Source: Corynebacterium epidermidicanis
GTDB taxonomy: Bacteria; Actinomycetota; Actinomycetes; Mycobacteriales; Mycobacteriaceae
Assembly (NCBI RefSeq): GCF_001021025.1
Contig: NZ_CP011541.1
Span: 310,001 to 374,000 of the forward strand
Length of the DNA stretch: 64,000 nt
Direction: 5' to 3'
Notes under the pieces: model-generated
What the model was told of the DNA's origin: nothing
The model's input: the letters and a program-made list of their open reading frames with translations, nothing else
The model's database searches: none
Part shown: positions 34,526-43,859 of the stretch, piece after piece
How the letters are laid out: every line of letters begins with the position of its first letter
Position numbering within the stretch: position 1 is the stretch's first letter
Program-made: the position numbers and the translations under genes

Positions 34526-35884
34526 CTAAGCTTGGTGCTTGGCGTGCTCCACCATTTCATCCCATTCCACGATCTTCTTGCGTTCGCGGCCCTCGGCCTC
34601 GCCGAGGGCCTTCTCGGCGGCATCGAGCTGGTACCAACCATCCCAGGTGGTGTAGGCAATTTCGCGCTCTTTGAGAAGTTCGATGATTGCCTCGGGCGAT
34701 GGCGAAGAAGGCTGTTCCAAGCGTCCGGCTTCGAAGTCTGCCAGCAGCATATCTGTGGTTTCCTTCGCGTCAGACTTGGTGTTGCCGATCAACCCCACCG
34801 GACCACGCTTGATCCAACCAGTGGCATAGAGCCCTGGCACGATCTCCCCCGACTCATCAATGACGTGGCCACCGTCGTTGCGGATGACGGCGCGGGCGTC
34901 GTCGAATGGCACATCTGGCATGGCATCCGAGCGGTAGCCGACGGCGCGGTAGACCGATTGCACTGGCCATTCCGTGAATTTCCCAGTGCCGGTGACCCCG
35001 CCGTTGCCGTCAAGTTGCATGCGTTCGGTTTTGATGGCGCGGACTTTGCCGTCTTCGCCCAGGATTTCCACTGGGGATTCGAAGAAGTGGATGTAGAGCT
35101 TGTGTGGTGCGCCCTTTGGCTCGCGCATAGCGTAGCCTTCCAAGGTCTGGCAGACGAGGTCCACTGACTTGGAGTCGCGTCGTGCCTGCTCGGAGGCCGC
35201 ATCGTAGTCGATGTCTTCCGGGTCGACGATAACTTCGATGGTTGGGGAGTGGTCCAATTCCTTCAGTTCGAGTGGGGTGAACTTGGCTTGCGCGGGGCCA
35301 CGACGGCCAAAGACGTGCACCTCGGAGGCGGCATTCTTGCCCAGCCCAGAAAATACGTTGTCCGGAATCTCGGTGACGTGAAGCTCGTCGGCGGTCTTAG
35401 CCAGGATGCGAGCCACATCCAGCCCAACGTTGCCTACGCCAATGACGGCGACAGACTCCGCGCTGAGGTCCCAATCGCGCTGGAAATCCGGGTTGCCGTC
35501 GTAAAAGCCGACGAATTCGGCGGCACCGTGCGATCCCTTGAGCTCAATGCCGGGGATGCTGAGGTCGCGGTCGGCGGTAGCGCCGGTGGAGAAGATGATC
35601 GCATCGTAGAATTCCCGCAGCTCATCGACCTTGATGTCTTTGCCGATTTCGATGTTTCCCAGCAAGCGGAGGTTGTCCGAATCGAGCACGCGGTGCAGCG
35701 AGTTAACAATGCCCTTGATGCGTGGGTGGTCAGGTGCCACGCCGTAGCGGATGAGGCCGAACGGCGCCGGCATGCGTTCGAAAAGGTCGATTTCGACGTC
35801 CTTGCCGGATTTCATCAAAATATCAGAGGCATAAATGCCGGCTGGACCTGCACCTACGACAGCAACGCGCATTGGACGAGACAT
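34526..35884 (-). CDS. fprA: ferredoxin-NADP+ reductase, adrenodoxin-reductase type
   Basis: A 452-residue FAD/NADPH enzyme of the glutathione-reductase-like FprA class, which passes electrons between NADPH and ferredoxin (for example for P450 enzymes). The N-terminal FAD-binding VAVVGAGPAGIYASDIL, the NADP-binding VAVIGVGNVGLDVARIL (about 155) and the C-terminal GWIKRGPVGLIGNTKSDA signature are present. It is next to pta-ackA, as in C. glutamicum, but on the opposite strand. A 393-bp gap separates the two. Confidence 0.92.
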   Translation of the reverse strand: MSRPMRVAVVGAGPAGIYASDILMKSGKDVEIDLFERMPAPFGLIRYGVAPDHPRIKGIVNSLHRVLDSDNLRLLGNIEIGKDIKVDELREFYDAIIFSTGATADRDLSIPGIELKGSHGAAEFVGFYDGNPDFQRDWDLSAESVAVIGVGNVGLDVARILAKTADELHVTEIPDNVFSGLGKNAASEVHVFGRRGPAQAKFTPLELKELDHSPTIEVIVDPEDIDYDAASEQARRDSKSVDLVCQTLEGYAMREPKGAPHKLYIHFFESPVEILGEDGKVRAIKTERMQLDGNGGVTGTGKFTEWPVQSVYRAVGYRSDAMPDVPFDDARAVIRNDGGHVIDESGEIVPGLYATGWIKRGPVGLIGNTKSDAKETTDMLLADFEAGRLEQPSSPSPEAIIELLKEREIAYTTWDGWYQLDAAEKALGEAEGRERKKIVEWDEMVEHAKHQA

Positions 35885-36277
35885 ACGAGGAAAACTTCCT
35901 TAAAGTTATTCGATGGGGTATCAAGGCATTAGTGGTTTCTAGTCTAGTTGAGTTGAAAAATTACAAAGTTTTGGGTTGTAACTTAGCTGGTGAGAGCGAG
36001 TGGGTGACCGAATGTGGGTGCGCAGCTCCTTGCTCCGATAGGCAATGTTAAGAATTTTTCCTCACTTTGACGTGATAATTCGCACACTGAGAACGAGAAG
36101 TGCGACGTAGCTGCATTGAGCCGTTCTTATAAGATGTTTCGGGCATGCAAAGTTGCGGGTCAACTAGCTAAACTTCGAGATGAATCACACTCAACGTTCT
36201 GATGTGTGCTTGGACTCACTAACCGCTGTCCATGTGTTCCCACATTTTGTTGGAACCGTGCAGAAAGGGACTTAACC
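35885..36277. other. divergent control region between fprA and pta
   Basis: 393 bp without a supported gene, AT-richer than its flanks. It must hold the promoters of fprA (leftward) and of pta-ackA (rightward). CGTGATAATTCGCACA at 36071-36086 resembles the GlxR (cAMP-Crp type) site TGTGA-N6-TCACA with two mismatches. In C. glutamicum, pta-ackA is known to be controlled by GlxR, RamA and RamB; here this is inference. The last bases before the pta start carry an AAAGGGA ribosome site. Confidence 0.5.
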
Positions 36278-37642
36278 ATGACTAACGAAACCAAGTCAGT
36301 CCTCCTCACCACCGTCGGCCGTACTCTCGACGGCTTCGACGCTGATGCCTTTGCCGCCCAGCACGGCCTGAAGGTGGCTCCATTGACGAAGGATCGTCCG
36401 GACCTCGCTGAAATCTTGGCAGCGCAACCGCTTGCCGACGGCCCGAAGCTGCTCATCGGGACCGGATCCATCGATTTCGACGCCAAGGCAGCCGCTGCTT
36501 TGGGTGTAGGCCTGCTGCTCTTGCACGAGGCGAACGCCACGCACGTTGATCTTTCCGTGGCTCACGCCGAGGAACTGGGTGCCCAGGTTTTGGCTACCTT
36601 CCACGCTGGCGAAGAAGTATCAGACGAGGTTTTCCAGACCGAAGTAGAAGTGGTTATGTGTGCGGAAGTTTTCCAGAACTGGCTGTTGGAAAGCGCCAAG
36701 AAGGCAAACGCCCACATCGTTTTGCCAGAGGGTGAAGATGATCGCATCCTTCAGGCTGCTCACTACCTTCTCGCTGACGACACCGTCCGCCTCACGATCC
36801 TTGGCGAACCAACCGCCATCAATAAGCGTGCCCAAGAACTGGGGCTTGACCTGTCAAAGGCCACCATCGTTGACCATCTCACCGATCCGCGCGCCGAGGA
36901 GTTCGCCGCGGACTTCGCCGAGCTGCGCAAGAAGAAGGGCGTCACCCTCGAAGAAGCTCAGGAGACGATGAAAGACATCTCCTACTACGCCACCATGATG
37001 ATTCATAAGGGCCTTGCCGACGGCATGGTTTCCGGCGCAGCTCACACCACGGCGCACACCATCAAGCCTTCTTTCCAGATCATCAAGACGGTCCCGGGAG
37101 CATCCGTGGTGTCTTCTATCTTCCTGATGGTGATGCGTGGCCGACTATGGGCCTTCGGCGACTGTGCCGTGAATCCGAACCCGACCGCAGACCAGCTGGG
37201 CGAAATCGCTGTTGTTTCCGCAAAGACCGCTGCGCAGTTCGGCATCGATCCGCGCGTAGCAATGCTTTCTTACTCCACCGGCACCTCCGGTTCTGGCCCA
37301 GACGTGGATCGGTGCGCGGCGGCCGTCGCTAAGGCTCGCGAGCTGGACCCAGAGCTCAAGGTGGACGGTCCGCTGCAGTTCGACGCTTCTGTGGACATGG
37401 GCGTGGCTGCGAAGAAGATGCCAGGTTCCGAGGTTGCTGGTCAAGCAAATGTCTTCATCTTCCCCGACCTTGAGGCGGGCAATATTGGATACAAGACCGC
37501 ACAGCGCACCGGCCACGCGTTGGCTGTTGGCCCGATCTTGCAGGGCCTGAACAAGCCGGTCAACGACCTTTCTCGGGGTGCTACGGTGTCGGACATCATC
37601 AACACCGTTGCTATTACGGCAATTCAGGCAGGAACGAAGTAA
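36278..37642 (+). CDS. pta: phosphate acetyltransferase
   Basis: A 454-residue enzyme that interconverts acetyl-CoA and acetyl phosphate. It has an N-terminal P-loop-like/DRTGG-related part (about 1-120) and a C-terminal phosphotransacetylase domain (about 125-454) with the conserved MIHKGLADGMVSGAAHTTAHTIKPS and QTADVNVFIFPDLEAGNIGYK-like regions. ATG 36278 has a ribosome site and starts the usual TNETKSVLL sequence; the longer frame from 36206 is leader. The stop codon abuts the ackA ATG, forming the classical acetate activation operon. Confidence 0.95.
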   Translation: MTNETKSVLLTTVGRTLDGFDADAFAAQHGLKVAPLTKDRPDLAEILAAQPLADGPKLLIGTGSIDFDAKAAAALGVGLLLLHEANATHVDLSVAHAEELGAQVLATFHAGEEVSDEVFQTEVEVVMCAEVFQNWLLESAKKANAHIVLPEGEDDRILQAAHYLLADDTVRLTILGEPTAINKRAQELGLDLSKATIVDHLTDPRAEEFAADFAELRKKKGVTLEEAQETMKDISYYATMMIHKGLADGMVSGAAHTTAHTIKPSFQIIKTVPGASVVSSIFLMVMRGRLWAFGDCAVNPNPTADQLGEIAVVSAKTAAQFGIDPRVAMLSYSTGTSGSGPDVDRCAAAVAKARELDPELKVDGPLQFDASVDMGVAAKKMPGSEVAGQANVFIFPDLEAGNIGYKTAQRTGHALAVGPILQGLNKPVNDLSRGATVSDIINTVAITAIQAGTK

Positions 37643-38842
37643 ATGGCACTGGCACTTGTCCTTAATTCCGGGTCTTCCTCGCTGAAATTCCAGCTCATCG
37701 ACCCATCGGCTGACGCTACGCAGCCACCTTTGGCTTCCGGTCTAGTGGAGCAGATCGGTGAACCATCCGGCGCCGTCACCTTGAAAACTGGCGGAGAAAA
37801 GTACACGGTCTCCGCGCCGATCCCAGATCACGCTGTGGGCCTTTCCATGGTGTTTGACCTGATGACAGAGCATGGGATCGGGCCTTCGCAGGTAGAAATC
37901 ACTGCTGTGGGGCACCGTGTAGTCCACGGTGGTCTGTTGTTCTCGCAGCCCGTCGTGATTACCGATGAAATCTTGAACATGGTGCGCGATCTCATTCCGT
38001 TGGCGCCATTGCACAACCCGGCCAACATCGTCGGCATTGAGGGCGCGATGGAAATCCTGCCGGACGTCCCACACGTTGCCGTTTTCGATACCGGGTTCTT
38101 CCATTCCTTGCCGCCAGCAGCAGCGCTGTACGCCATCAACGCTGAAGTTGCTGCTGCGCATGGCGTGCGACGCTACGGATTCCATGGCACCAGCCACGAG
38201 TACGTTTCGCAACAGGTTCCAGCGCTGATCGGCCGCGATCCGGAACACACCCGTCAGATTGTCTGCCACCTGGGCAATGGCGCGTCGATCTCCGCAGTGC
38301 ACAATGGCAAGGCGATCGATACTTCCATGGGTATGACCCCGCTCGCGGGCATCGTCATGGGCACCCGCTCCGGCGATATTGATCCCGGCATCGTTTTCCA
38401 CCTACACCGTTCCGCCGGAATGTCGATCGATGAGATTGACACCCTGCTCAACAAAAAGTCGGGTGTGAAGGGTATTTCCGGAGTTAATGACTTCCGCGAA
38501 TTGCGCGCGATGATCGAGCAGGACAATCAAGATGCTTGGTTGGCTTACAACATCTACATCCACAACCTGCGCAAATACATCGGGTCGTACATGATCGCGC
38601 TGGGTCGTGTCGACGCGATCACTTTCACCGCAGGCGTCGGTGAAAACGATGTCGATGTGCGTGCCTCGGCGCTGCAGGACCTGGAAGTTTTCGGCATCGA
38701 GATCGACCCGGAACGCAACGCGCTGCCTAATACTGGGCCGCGCATCATCTCGACAGACTCCTCTAAGGTCAAGGTGCTGGTCGTGCCTACCAACGAGGAG
38801 CTAGCTATCGCGCGCTACGCCGTGCAACTCGCAGGAGAGTAG
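37643..38842 (+). CDS. ackA: acetate kinase
   Basis: A 399-residue enzyme that makes acetyl phosphate from acetate and ATP, or ATP during overflow metabolism. The ASKHA-fold motifs are visible: [14 protein letters not shown] at the N terminus (phosphate 1), the HRVVHGG region (about 92), [10 protein letters not shown] (about 178, catalytic His), HLGNGASIS (about 208) and FTAGVGEND (about 330). Its ATG follows the pta stop directly. A terminator follows at 38866. Confidence 0.96.
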   Translation: MALALVLNSGSSSLKFQLIDPSADATQPPLASGLVEQIGEPSGAVTLKTGGEKYTVSAPIPDHAVGLSMVFDLMTEHGIGPSQVEITAVGHRVVHGGLLFSQPVVITDEILNMVRDLIPLAPLHNPANIVGIEGAMEILPDVPHVAVFDTGFFHSLPPAAALYAINAEVAAAHGVRRYGFHGTSHEYVSQQVPALIGRDPEHTRQIVCHLGNGASISAVHNGKAIDTSMGMTPLAGIVMGTRSGDIDPGIVFHLHRSAGMSIDEIDTLLNKKSGVKGISGVNDFRELRAMIEQDNQDAWLAYNIYIHNLRKYIGSYMIALGRVDAITFTAGVGENDVDVRASALQDLEVFGIEIDPERNALPNTGPRIISTDSSKVKVLVVPTNEELAIARYAVQLAGE

Positions 38843-38865
38843 TCCGAAGAACGAGAACCAGTACT

Positions 38866-38903
38866 AAGTCGAGCACCCCGGTGGTGTGCTCGACTTCTTG
38901 TTT
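38866..38903 (+). terminator. terminator of pta-ackA
   Basis: An 11-bp stem (38866-38876 with 38886-38896, 9-nt loop) followed by CTTGTTT, 24 nt after the ackA stop. Confidence 0.8.
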
Positions 38904-38955
38904 GGGGCACAAGTAGGTCGGGCGCGGTCCAAAGATGGACGTTAGACTAGCTGAC

Positions 38956-39564
38956 ATGTGGCGCGAAGTTTTTGGTGGAGTGTGGCTTTCCGAACCCCTG
39001 GTGCATCCCGACAGCCGGGGCACTTTCCATGAGTGGTTCAAAGCCAGCGAGTTTGAGGAAGCGACGGGCTTTCCTTTTGACCTGCAGCAGGCGAACATCT
39101 CGACGTCGAAAAGCGGGGTGCTGCGCGGTCTGCACTTTGCCGATGTGCCTCCAGGCCAAGCGAAATTTGTCAGCTGCGTGCAGGGGCGCGTGCTGGACGT
39201 GGTGGTTGATGTTCGCGCGGGCTCGCCTACCTTCAAGCGTTGGCAATCTTTTGAGTTGAGCGCGGATAATCGTCATAGCGTGTACGTGCCCATTGGCTTT
39301 GCGCACGGCTTTGTGGCACTGGAGGATTCCACCGTCGCTTACCTCACCACTTCAGAGTATGACCCGAGTGGCGAGCATGAAATCGATCCATTCGATCCGG
39401 AATTGGGAATTGAATGGCCCGAAATGGATTATGTTCTGTCAGTTAAGGACAAAGTCGCTCCGAAGCTCGCGGAGGTTGAGCTGCCACACATTGATGACTG
39501 CACAGCCTACGAAACGATGCTTCGCGACGGCTGGGTGATCGCCAATCAAGAAGTCGGCGAATAG
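38956..39564 (+). CDS. rmlC: dTDP-4-dehydrorhamnose 3,5-epimerase family protein
   Basis: A 202-residue cupin-fold epimerase of the RmlC type. It carries the conserved DSRGTFHEWFK (about residue 17), catalytic-His region RGLHFADVPPGQAKFV and the VYVPIGFAHGFVAL segment. RmlC inverts C3 and C5 of dTDP-4-keto-6-deoxyglucose on the way to dTDP-rhamnose, needed to link arabinogalactan to peptidoglycan in corynebacteria. The gene stands alone here, without rmlA, rmlB or rmlD, so it may be a second copy or act on a related sugar. ATG 38956 follows TAGACT by 7 nt (leaderless); ATG 38935 is less likely. Confidence 0.85.
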   Translation: MWREVFGGVWLSEPLVHPDSRGTFHEWFKASEFEEATGFPFDLQQANISTSKSGVLRGLHFADVPPGQAKFVSCVQGRVLDVVVDVRAGSPTFKRWQSFELSADNRHSVYVPIGFAHGFVALEDSTVAYLTTSEYDPSGEHEIDPFDPELGIEWPEMDYVLSVKDKVAPKLAEVELPHIDDCTAYETMLRDGWVIANQEVGE

Positions 39565-39582
39565 TCCTGACGTGGACTGTGA

Positions 39583-39942
39583 TTAGGCCGCGTCCAGGGC
39601 GATCGGTTGGTAGACGCTATCCACCAGATTCTTAACGATCTGGAAGAGCTCGATGTTGATCGTGTAGTGGGCCCACTTGCCCTGCTGTACCCGCTCGACG
39701 AGTCCGACGGCGGTGAGCTTCTTCATGTGATGTGTAATGGTGGGTGCGGAGACCCCCATTGCCTCGGCGAGGTCGCAGCCACACACGTTCTCACAACCCC
39801 GCTCGGCTACGAGAAAGAGCAGCCGGAGGCGGGTGGAGTCGGCAACCGATTTCAGAAGTTCGACGACCTTGGTGGCGTCAGCTGGCAGCATGACTGCGGG
39901 GCAGCAAGCGTCGGCATCTTCAATCGGCAGGTTGAATGTCAT
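39583..39942 (-). CDS. arsR: ArsR-family arsenite-responsive repressor
   Basis: A 119-residue winged-helix repressor. The N terminus has two adjacent Cys (DADACCPAV, Cys13-Cys14), and a further CENVCGC cluster precedes the recognition helix region APTITHHMKKL. In the C. glutamicum type of ArsR, As(III) is held by an adjacent Cys pair and a third Cys from the partner subunit; the arrangement here agrees with that. Binding of arsenite would release it from DNA. It is divergent from acr3-arsC and should control both sides of the 92-bp gap. ATG 39942 is preferred to the open extension upstream. Confidence 0.88.
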   Translation of the reverse strand: MTFNLPIEDADACCPAVMLPADATKVVELLKSVADSTRLRLLFLVAERGCENVCGCDLAEAMGVSAPTITHHMKKLTAVGLVERVQQGKWAHYTINIELFQIVKNLVDSVYQPIALDAA

Positions 39943-39997
39943 GCAATCAATATAACTACCGCGCCGGGAAATTAAAATAACGTTCACCATCGTTCAG

Positions 39998-40034
39998 TTA
40001 GTCATCGGTCTAATCGTGTAGTAGATTTGGTGCG
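39998..40034 (+). promoter_or_regulatory. promoter of acr3-arsC with possible ArsR site
   Basis: TTAGTC (39998-40003), 18 nt, TAGATT (40022-40027), and the GTG start of acr3 7 nt later, without a ribosome site: a leaderless arrangement. An imperfect inverted repeat, TTAG...CTAA (39998-40013), covers the -35 region, and CGTTCA occurs twice (39981 and 39991, 10-bp period). Either could be the ArsR operator. Confidence 0.5.
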
Positions 40035-41081
40035 GTGAAACTTAATAAATCGCTCAGCCTGCTAGATCGTTACTTGGCCGTCTGGATACTGCTCGCCATG
40101 ATGGCCGGTATCCTGCTAGGACGAGCAGTCCCTAACCTGAATAAAATTCTCTCAGCTGTTCAGGTAAGTAATGTGTCATTGCCCATTTTTATCGGCCTTC
40201 TCGTCATGATGTACCCCGTGCTAGCCAAGGTCCGCTACGACGAAACCCGAGCCATCGCTGGCAACAAGAAACTTCTTGCGCTGTCCCTGGTGCTCAACTG
40301 GGTGGTGGGGCCGGCGCTCATGTTCGCGCTCGCCTGGCTGTGCGTGCCGGACCTTCCCGAATTGCGCACCGGACTGATCATCGTTGGCCTTGCACGCTGC
40401 ATCGCGATGGTATTGATTTGGAACGACCTAGCCTGCGGAGACAGCGAACTCGCTGCGGTCTTGGTGGCCCTCAACTCTATTTTCCAGGTCCTTGCTTTCG
40501 GCGCACTCGGCTGGCTGTACCTGGAGGCGCTTCCCCAGTGGCTCGGGCTTGGCGACGGCGTCAGCGTGCACTTCGAAACGACAGAAATTGTCAAGAGTGT
40601 CCTGATCTTCCTGGGTATCCCCCTGGTTGCCGGCGCAGTGACGCGCATCTTTGGTGAGCGAGCCAAAGGGCGAACCTGGTACGAAGAAACCTTCCTGCCG
40701 CGGATTTCCCCGCTCGCGCTCGCAGGACTGTTGTTTACGATCGTGTTCTTGTTTGCCCTACAGGGCGATGAAATCACCCGCAACCCCTGGTCAGTGGTGC
40801 GCCTCGCCGTGCCCCTATTGGCCTATTTCGTGGTGATGTTCTTCTTCTCCCTCTGGGCCGCGAAACAAGCCGGTTTGCCATATGAGGATTCTGCCACGGT
40901 GGCATTCACCGCCGCCGGAAACAACTTTGAGCTGGCCATCGCGGTAAGCATTGCGACTTTCGGGGTGACCTCCGGGCAAGCCCTTGCTGGCGTGATCGGG
41001 CCGCTCATCGAGGTTCCCATCCTGCTTGGGCTGGTCTACGTAGCGTTGTACTTGAAGAAGACGTGGTTTAAGGAGATTTAG
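40035..41081 (+). CDS. acr3: Acr3-type arsenite efflux transporter
   Basis: A 348-residue membrane protein with about ten helices of the ACR3 (BASS) family, which pumps arsenite out of the cell. The family segments MMYPVLAKVRYDE (about residue 57), GLARCIAMVLIWNDLACGD (about 119, with the functional Cys) and AAGNNFELAIAVSIATFG (about 294) are present. It is followed by arsC after one base. Confidence 0.93.
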   Translation: MKLNKSLSLLDRYLAVWILLAMMAGILLGRAVPNLNKILSAVQVSNVSLPIFIGLLVMMYPVLAKVRYDETRAIAGNKKLLALSLVLNWVVGPALMFALAWLCVPDLPELRTGLIIVGLARCIAMVLIWNDLACGDSELAAVLVALNSIFQVLAFGALGWLYLEALPQWLGLGDGVSVHFETTEIVKSVLIFLGIPLVAGAVTRIFGERAKGRTWYEETFLPRISPLALAGLLFTIVFLFALQGDEITRNPWSVVRLAVPLLAYFVVMFFFSLWAAKQAGLPYEDSATVAFTAAGNNFELAIAVSIATFGVTSGQALAGVIGPLIEVPILLGLVYVALYLKKTWFKEI

Positions 41082-41082
41082 G

Positions 41083-41457
41083 ATGATCGTCTACGTATGT
41101 GTATCAAATGCCGGGAAGTCACAGATGGCAGAAGCGTTACATCGCTTGCACAGTGACATCCCAGCGTATTCGTGTGGCGTGAAGCCGAAGGGTTCGGTAA
41201 ACGCGGAAAGCGCACGGGCCGTCGAAAAGCTGGGCGCCACCATGGGCACGGTGTCGAAGGGACTGCAAGACGTCCCCATCCGCGAAGCGCAACGCGTGAT
41301 CGTGTTGGGGCCAGATGCACAACTGCCTGCGGATATCACCTATGAGCGTTGGCTGACCGACGAGCCTTCCTTGCGGGGGATCGAAGGGGAAGAGCGGATG
41401 GATTTGATTGCGGCAGACATCGATGCGCGGGTGCGGGCGCTGCTTGCAGAACTCTAG
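41083..41457 (+). CDS. arsC: arsenate reductase, low-molecular-weight phosphatase fold
   Basis: A 124-residue protein of the low-molecular-weight tyrosine-phosphatase-like arsenate reductase class. The phosphate/arsenate-binding loop is CVSNAGKSQMAE at residues 6-17. The catalytic Cys is present, but the Arg that usually ends the CX5R loop is Lys; a second Cys (SCGVKPKG) lies near 31. It would reduce arsenate to arsenite for export by Acr3, possibly with mycothiol in actinobacteria. It follows acr3 after one base and overlaps the next gene on the opposite strand by 4 bp. Confidence 0.82.
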   Translation: MIVYVCVSNAGKSQMAEALHRLHSDIPAYSCGVKPKGSVNAESARAVEKLGATMGTVSKGLQDVPIREAQRVIVLGPDAQLPADITYERWLTDEPSLRGIEGEERMDLIAADIDARVRALLAEL

Positions 41458-41669
41458 TCTTCTTCCCGCTTCTTGCGTTCTTCCTCTGCGCGACGCTTCT
41501 TAAACTGTTCCTTTTCTAGTTGCCAGAGGAATTCTTCGTCGTCGTCTGGCCCCTTGATAGCGCGAGGCTGTTGCGGGCGGGGCGCGCCACCGAGAGATTG
41601 TGGGGCGAAAGCCTTCCAGAGCAGCACCACCGCCACGATGACGAGCAATAGTAGGAGCAGGCGACCCAT
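41454..41669 (-). CDS. small membrane-anchored hypothetical protein
   Basis: A 71-residue protein with one N-terminal membrane helix (residues 4-20, LLLLLLVIVAVVLLWKA), a Pro-rich spacer and a highly charged, probably coiled C-terminal tail (EKEQFKKRRAEEERKKREED). Likely topology is one helix with the charged tail in the cytoplasm. A similar small gene is found next to menA in other corynebacteria. It is divergent from the DUF4229 gene. Function unknown. Confidence 0.65.
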   Translation of the reverse strand: MGRLLLLLLVIVAVVLLWKAFAPQSLGGAPRPQQPRAIKGPDDDEEFLWQLEKEQFKKRRAEEERKKREED

Positions 41670-41699
41670 TACAACCTCCAGTTGATAGTGTCTACAGTC

Positions 41700-42017
41700 G
41701 TGAACGAAAAAACGAATCCAGAGCCGACGCTTGATACCAGCCTGCGCAATCGGGCGTGGCGGGACATCGCGCTGTACGGCCTAGCCCGCATTCTACTGTT
41801 CGCAGTGCTCACCGTGGTCATTGCGTGGCTGGCCTATCTGATTGGTGCGCCTGTTCCTTTGCTCATTTCCGCAATGCTGGCGCTCTTCGTCGCTTTCCCA
41901 TTGTCGATGTTCATGTTCAAAGGTTTGCGTATTCGTGTCAACGCCGAGCTCGCGGAATGGGATGCCCAGCGCAAAGCGCACAAAGAATGGGTGCGGAGCG
42001 AACTAGCCGAACGCTAG
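41700..42017 (+). CDS. DUF4229-like small membrane protein
   Basis: A 105-residue protein with two adjacent membrane helices (about residues 25-70) and a charged C-terminal helix ([22 protein letters not shown]). This is the layout of the actinobacterial DUF4229 family, which often neighbours menaquinone genes. Function unknown. GTG 41700 lies 8 nt after TAGTGT with no ribosome site. Its end overlaps the end of menA (convergent) by 15 bp. Confidence 0.7.
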   Translation: MNEKTNPEPTLDTSLRNRAWRDIALYGLARILLFAVLTVVIAWLAYLIGAPVPLLISAMLALFVAFPLSMFMFKGLRIRVNAELAEWDAQRKAHKEWVRSELAER

Positions 42018-42884
42018 GGCCACTGCCGTCACTACGGCCCACACCAACATGGCCCGGCCCGTGTTACCCAGCACTGGGATCAGGGCTTTGCCCTGCGCCT
42101 GGCTCACCACCGGGCGCGCAGCTTTGACTAAAAGCGGGGCTGCAATCAGGGCAGCTAACGCCCACCACGTATAGATGGCCAGCGCTACGCTGAGCACTAG
42201 TGGCAACGATGCCAGTACGACCCAGAGGCGACGGGTGTTGGTGTCGCCAAGCCGGACCGCCAACGTAATCTTTCCGGCTTCTTTGTCGGTAGGAATGTCT
42301 CGCAGGTTATTAACCAGGTTGACAGCCGAAGACATGGAACCAATGGCTACCGCGCAAGCGAGGCCAGCCCACGTCACGCGACCAGCTTGGGTGAATTGCG
42401 TGCCTAAGACCGCTACCAAGCCGAAGAACACGAACACAGCGACCTCACCAAGCCCCCGGTAGCCATATGGGTTCTTGCCGCCGGTGTAAAACCAGGCGGC
42501 CAAGATGCAGGCGGCGCCGACGAGGATGAGCCACCAGGCGCTCAATAGCGATAGCACGATGCCCGCCACCCCGGCCACCCCGAAAGCGAGGAAGGCAGCC
42601 TGTTTAACCTTGTGTGGTTCGGTTAGACGCGCTCCGGTCAATCGGACCGGTCCGGTGCGATCTTCATCGGTGCCTCTGATGCCATCGGAATAGTCGTTGG
42701 CATAGTTCACCCCGACGATCAACGCCCACGAGACGATCAGAGCAAGTGCTGACCGGCCGGGGGAGAAGGCGTCGATAAGCGCGGCCGCACCGGAGCCTGC
42801 TACGACGGGCGCGAAGGCGTTAGCCCAGGTGTGGGGGCGAGCAGCTTGGAACCAATCCTGTGGGGTGGCGGTGCGTGTAGACAT
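42003..42884 (-). CDS. menA: 1,4-dihydroxy-2-naphthoate polyprenyltransferase
   Basis: A 293-residue UbiA-family membrane enzyme that attaches the polyprenyl chain to 1,4-dihydroxy-2-naphthoate, giving demethylmenaquinone. The first Asp-rich motif [17 protein letters not shown] (about residue 68) and the second, [14 protein letters not shown] (about 190), bind the prenyl diphosphate via magnesium; about nine helices. ATG 42884 is chosen since it starts the family N terminus ([10 protein letters not shown]); the frame stays open upstream but is antisense to the next gene. Confidence 0.93.
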   Translation of the reverse strand: MSTRTATPQDWFQAARPHTWANAFAPVVAGSGAAALIDAFSPGRSALALIVSWALIVGVNYANDYSDGIRGTDEDRTGPVRLTGARLTEPHKVKQAAFLAFGVAGVAGIVLSLLSAWWLILVGAACILAAWFYTGGKNPYGYRGLGEVAVFVFFGLVAVLGTQFTQAGRVTWAGLACAVAIGSMSSAVNLVNNLRDIPTDKEAGKITLAVRLGDTNTRRLWVVLASLPLVLSVALAIYTWWALAALIAAPLLVKAARPVVSQAQGKALIPVLGNTGRAMLVWAVVTAVALAFG

Positions 42885-42989
42885 GTCATCTATTGTGCCC
42901 CCTGGCTGCCCGCCGGGCTCGATTGGGGGCAAGGTAGTAAGGTAGGGACAAATTTTGTTTCTGTTCGGAAAGGTAGCGGCCAAGTAACG

Positions 42990-43859
42990 ATGATGTGGAT
43001 CGGATATACCCTCGGGCAGATCGCCAGCTTCTTCCTTACTTGTTTCCGCATCATCCCGCTCTACGTGGGCAACCGCATCAAACATACCCGGATCCCGAGC
43101 AGCGGCCCTGTTGTCATCTCGCTTACCTCACACGGTAAGCGGTTGGAAAAGGTGTACTTGACCTTGGAATCTATCGCCCGGGGCTATATGAAAGCACCGA
43201 TCGTGCTGTGGCTCGACGAAGAAGATTTTCACTCAGAGTACCCAGAGACACTCCAGCGCCTCATCAAGCGCGGGCTGCAGGTGCGCTGCTCAGATGGGCA
43301 CTATGGCCCGCACACCAAGTACTGGGGGCAGTTCCGCGAAGTTGTCGGCACGGATACCCGCGTAGTAACCATCGATGACGACATGATCTACCCAGAATGG
43401 TTCCTGCAAAACTTGCTGTTCATCGGCGATCTCCGCAGCGATGTCATCCACGCCTACCGTGCCCACCGCATCGAGCTTCGCGACGGCCGAATGATGCCCT
43501 ACGCAAAATGGAGCGCCGCCAATACCTGCGATGCTTCCTTCCTCCACTTCGCCACCGGGGTGTCTGGGGTCATGTACCCGCCGGCTTTCATCTCCTATGT
43601 GGTCGAACAAGGCGACGTGTTTCAGCAGCTCACCCCACGTGCGGACGATGTTTGGCTGCATGCCTGCGCGCTGCGTTCCGGCCACCCCATCCGCCAGGTC
43701 TATGCACAGCCGCGCCACTTCGCCGTCATCCCGACAACTCAGATCGGCGCCCTGGTAGTAGGAAACACGCTCATGGGTGGAAACGACGAACAGATCCGCA
43801 AGGTCTACCACCCCGAGGACCTGGAAAAACTCGTTGAGGCTTCCCGGCAGGAAGACTAA
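42990..43859 (+). CDS. glycosyltransferase-like membrane-associated protein
   Basis: About 289 residues. A hydrophobic N-terminal segment (residues 3-25) is followed by a GT-A-like fold with [19 protein letters not shown], a VLWLDEED strand and the metal-binding-like [15 protein letters not shown] near residue 130. This pattern fits family-2-like or similar glycosyltransferases with a DDD motif. The acceptor is unknown; its place among the menaquinone genes is kept in corynebacteria. The ATG at 42990 (or 42993) is chosen; the frame upstream overlaps menA. The end overlaps menE by 4 bp (convergent). Confidence 0.65.
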   Translation: MMWIGYTLGQIASFFLTCFRIIPLYVGNRIKHTRIPSSGPVVISLTSHGKRLEKVYLTLESIARGYMKAPIVLWLDEEDFHSEYPETLQRLIKRGLQVRCSDGHYGPHTKYWGQFREVVGTDTRVVTIDDDMIYPEWFLQNLLFIGDLRSDVIHAYRAHRIELRDGRMMPYAKWSAANTCDASFLHFATGVSGVMYPPAFISYVVEQGDVFQQLTPRADDVWLHACALRSGHPIRQVYAQPRHFAVIPTTQIGALVVGNTLMGGNDEQIRKVYHPEDLEKLVEASRQED

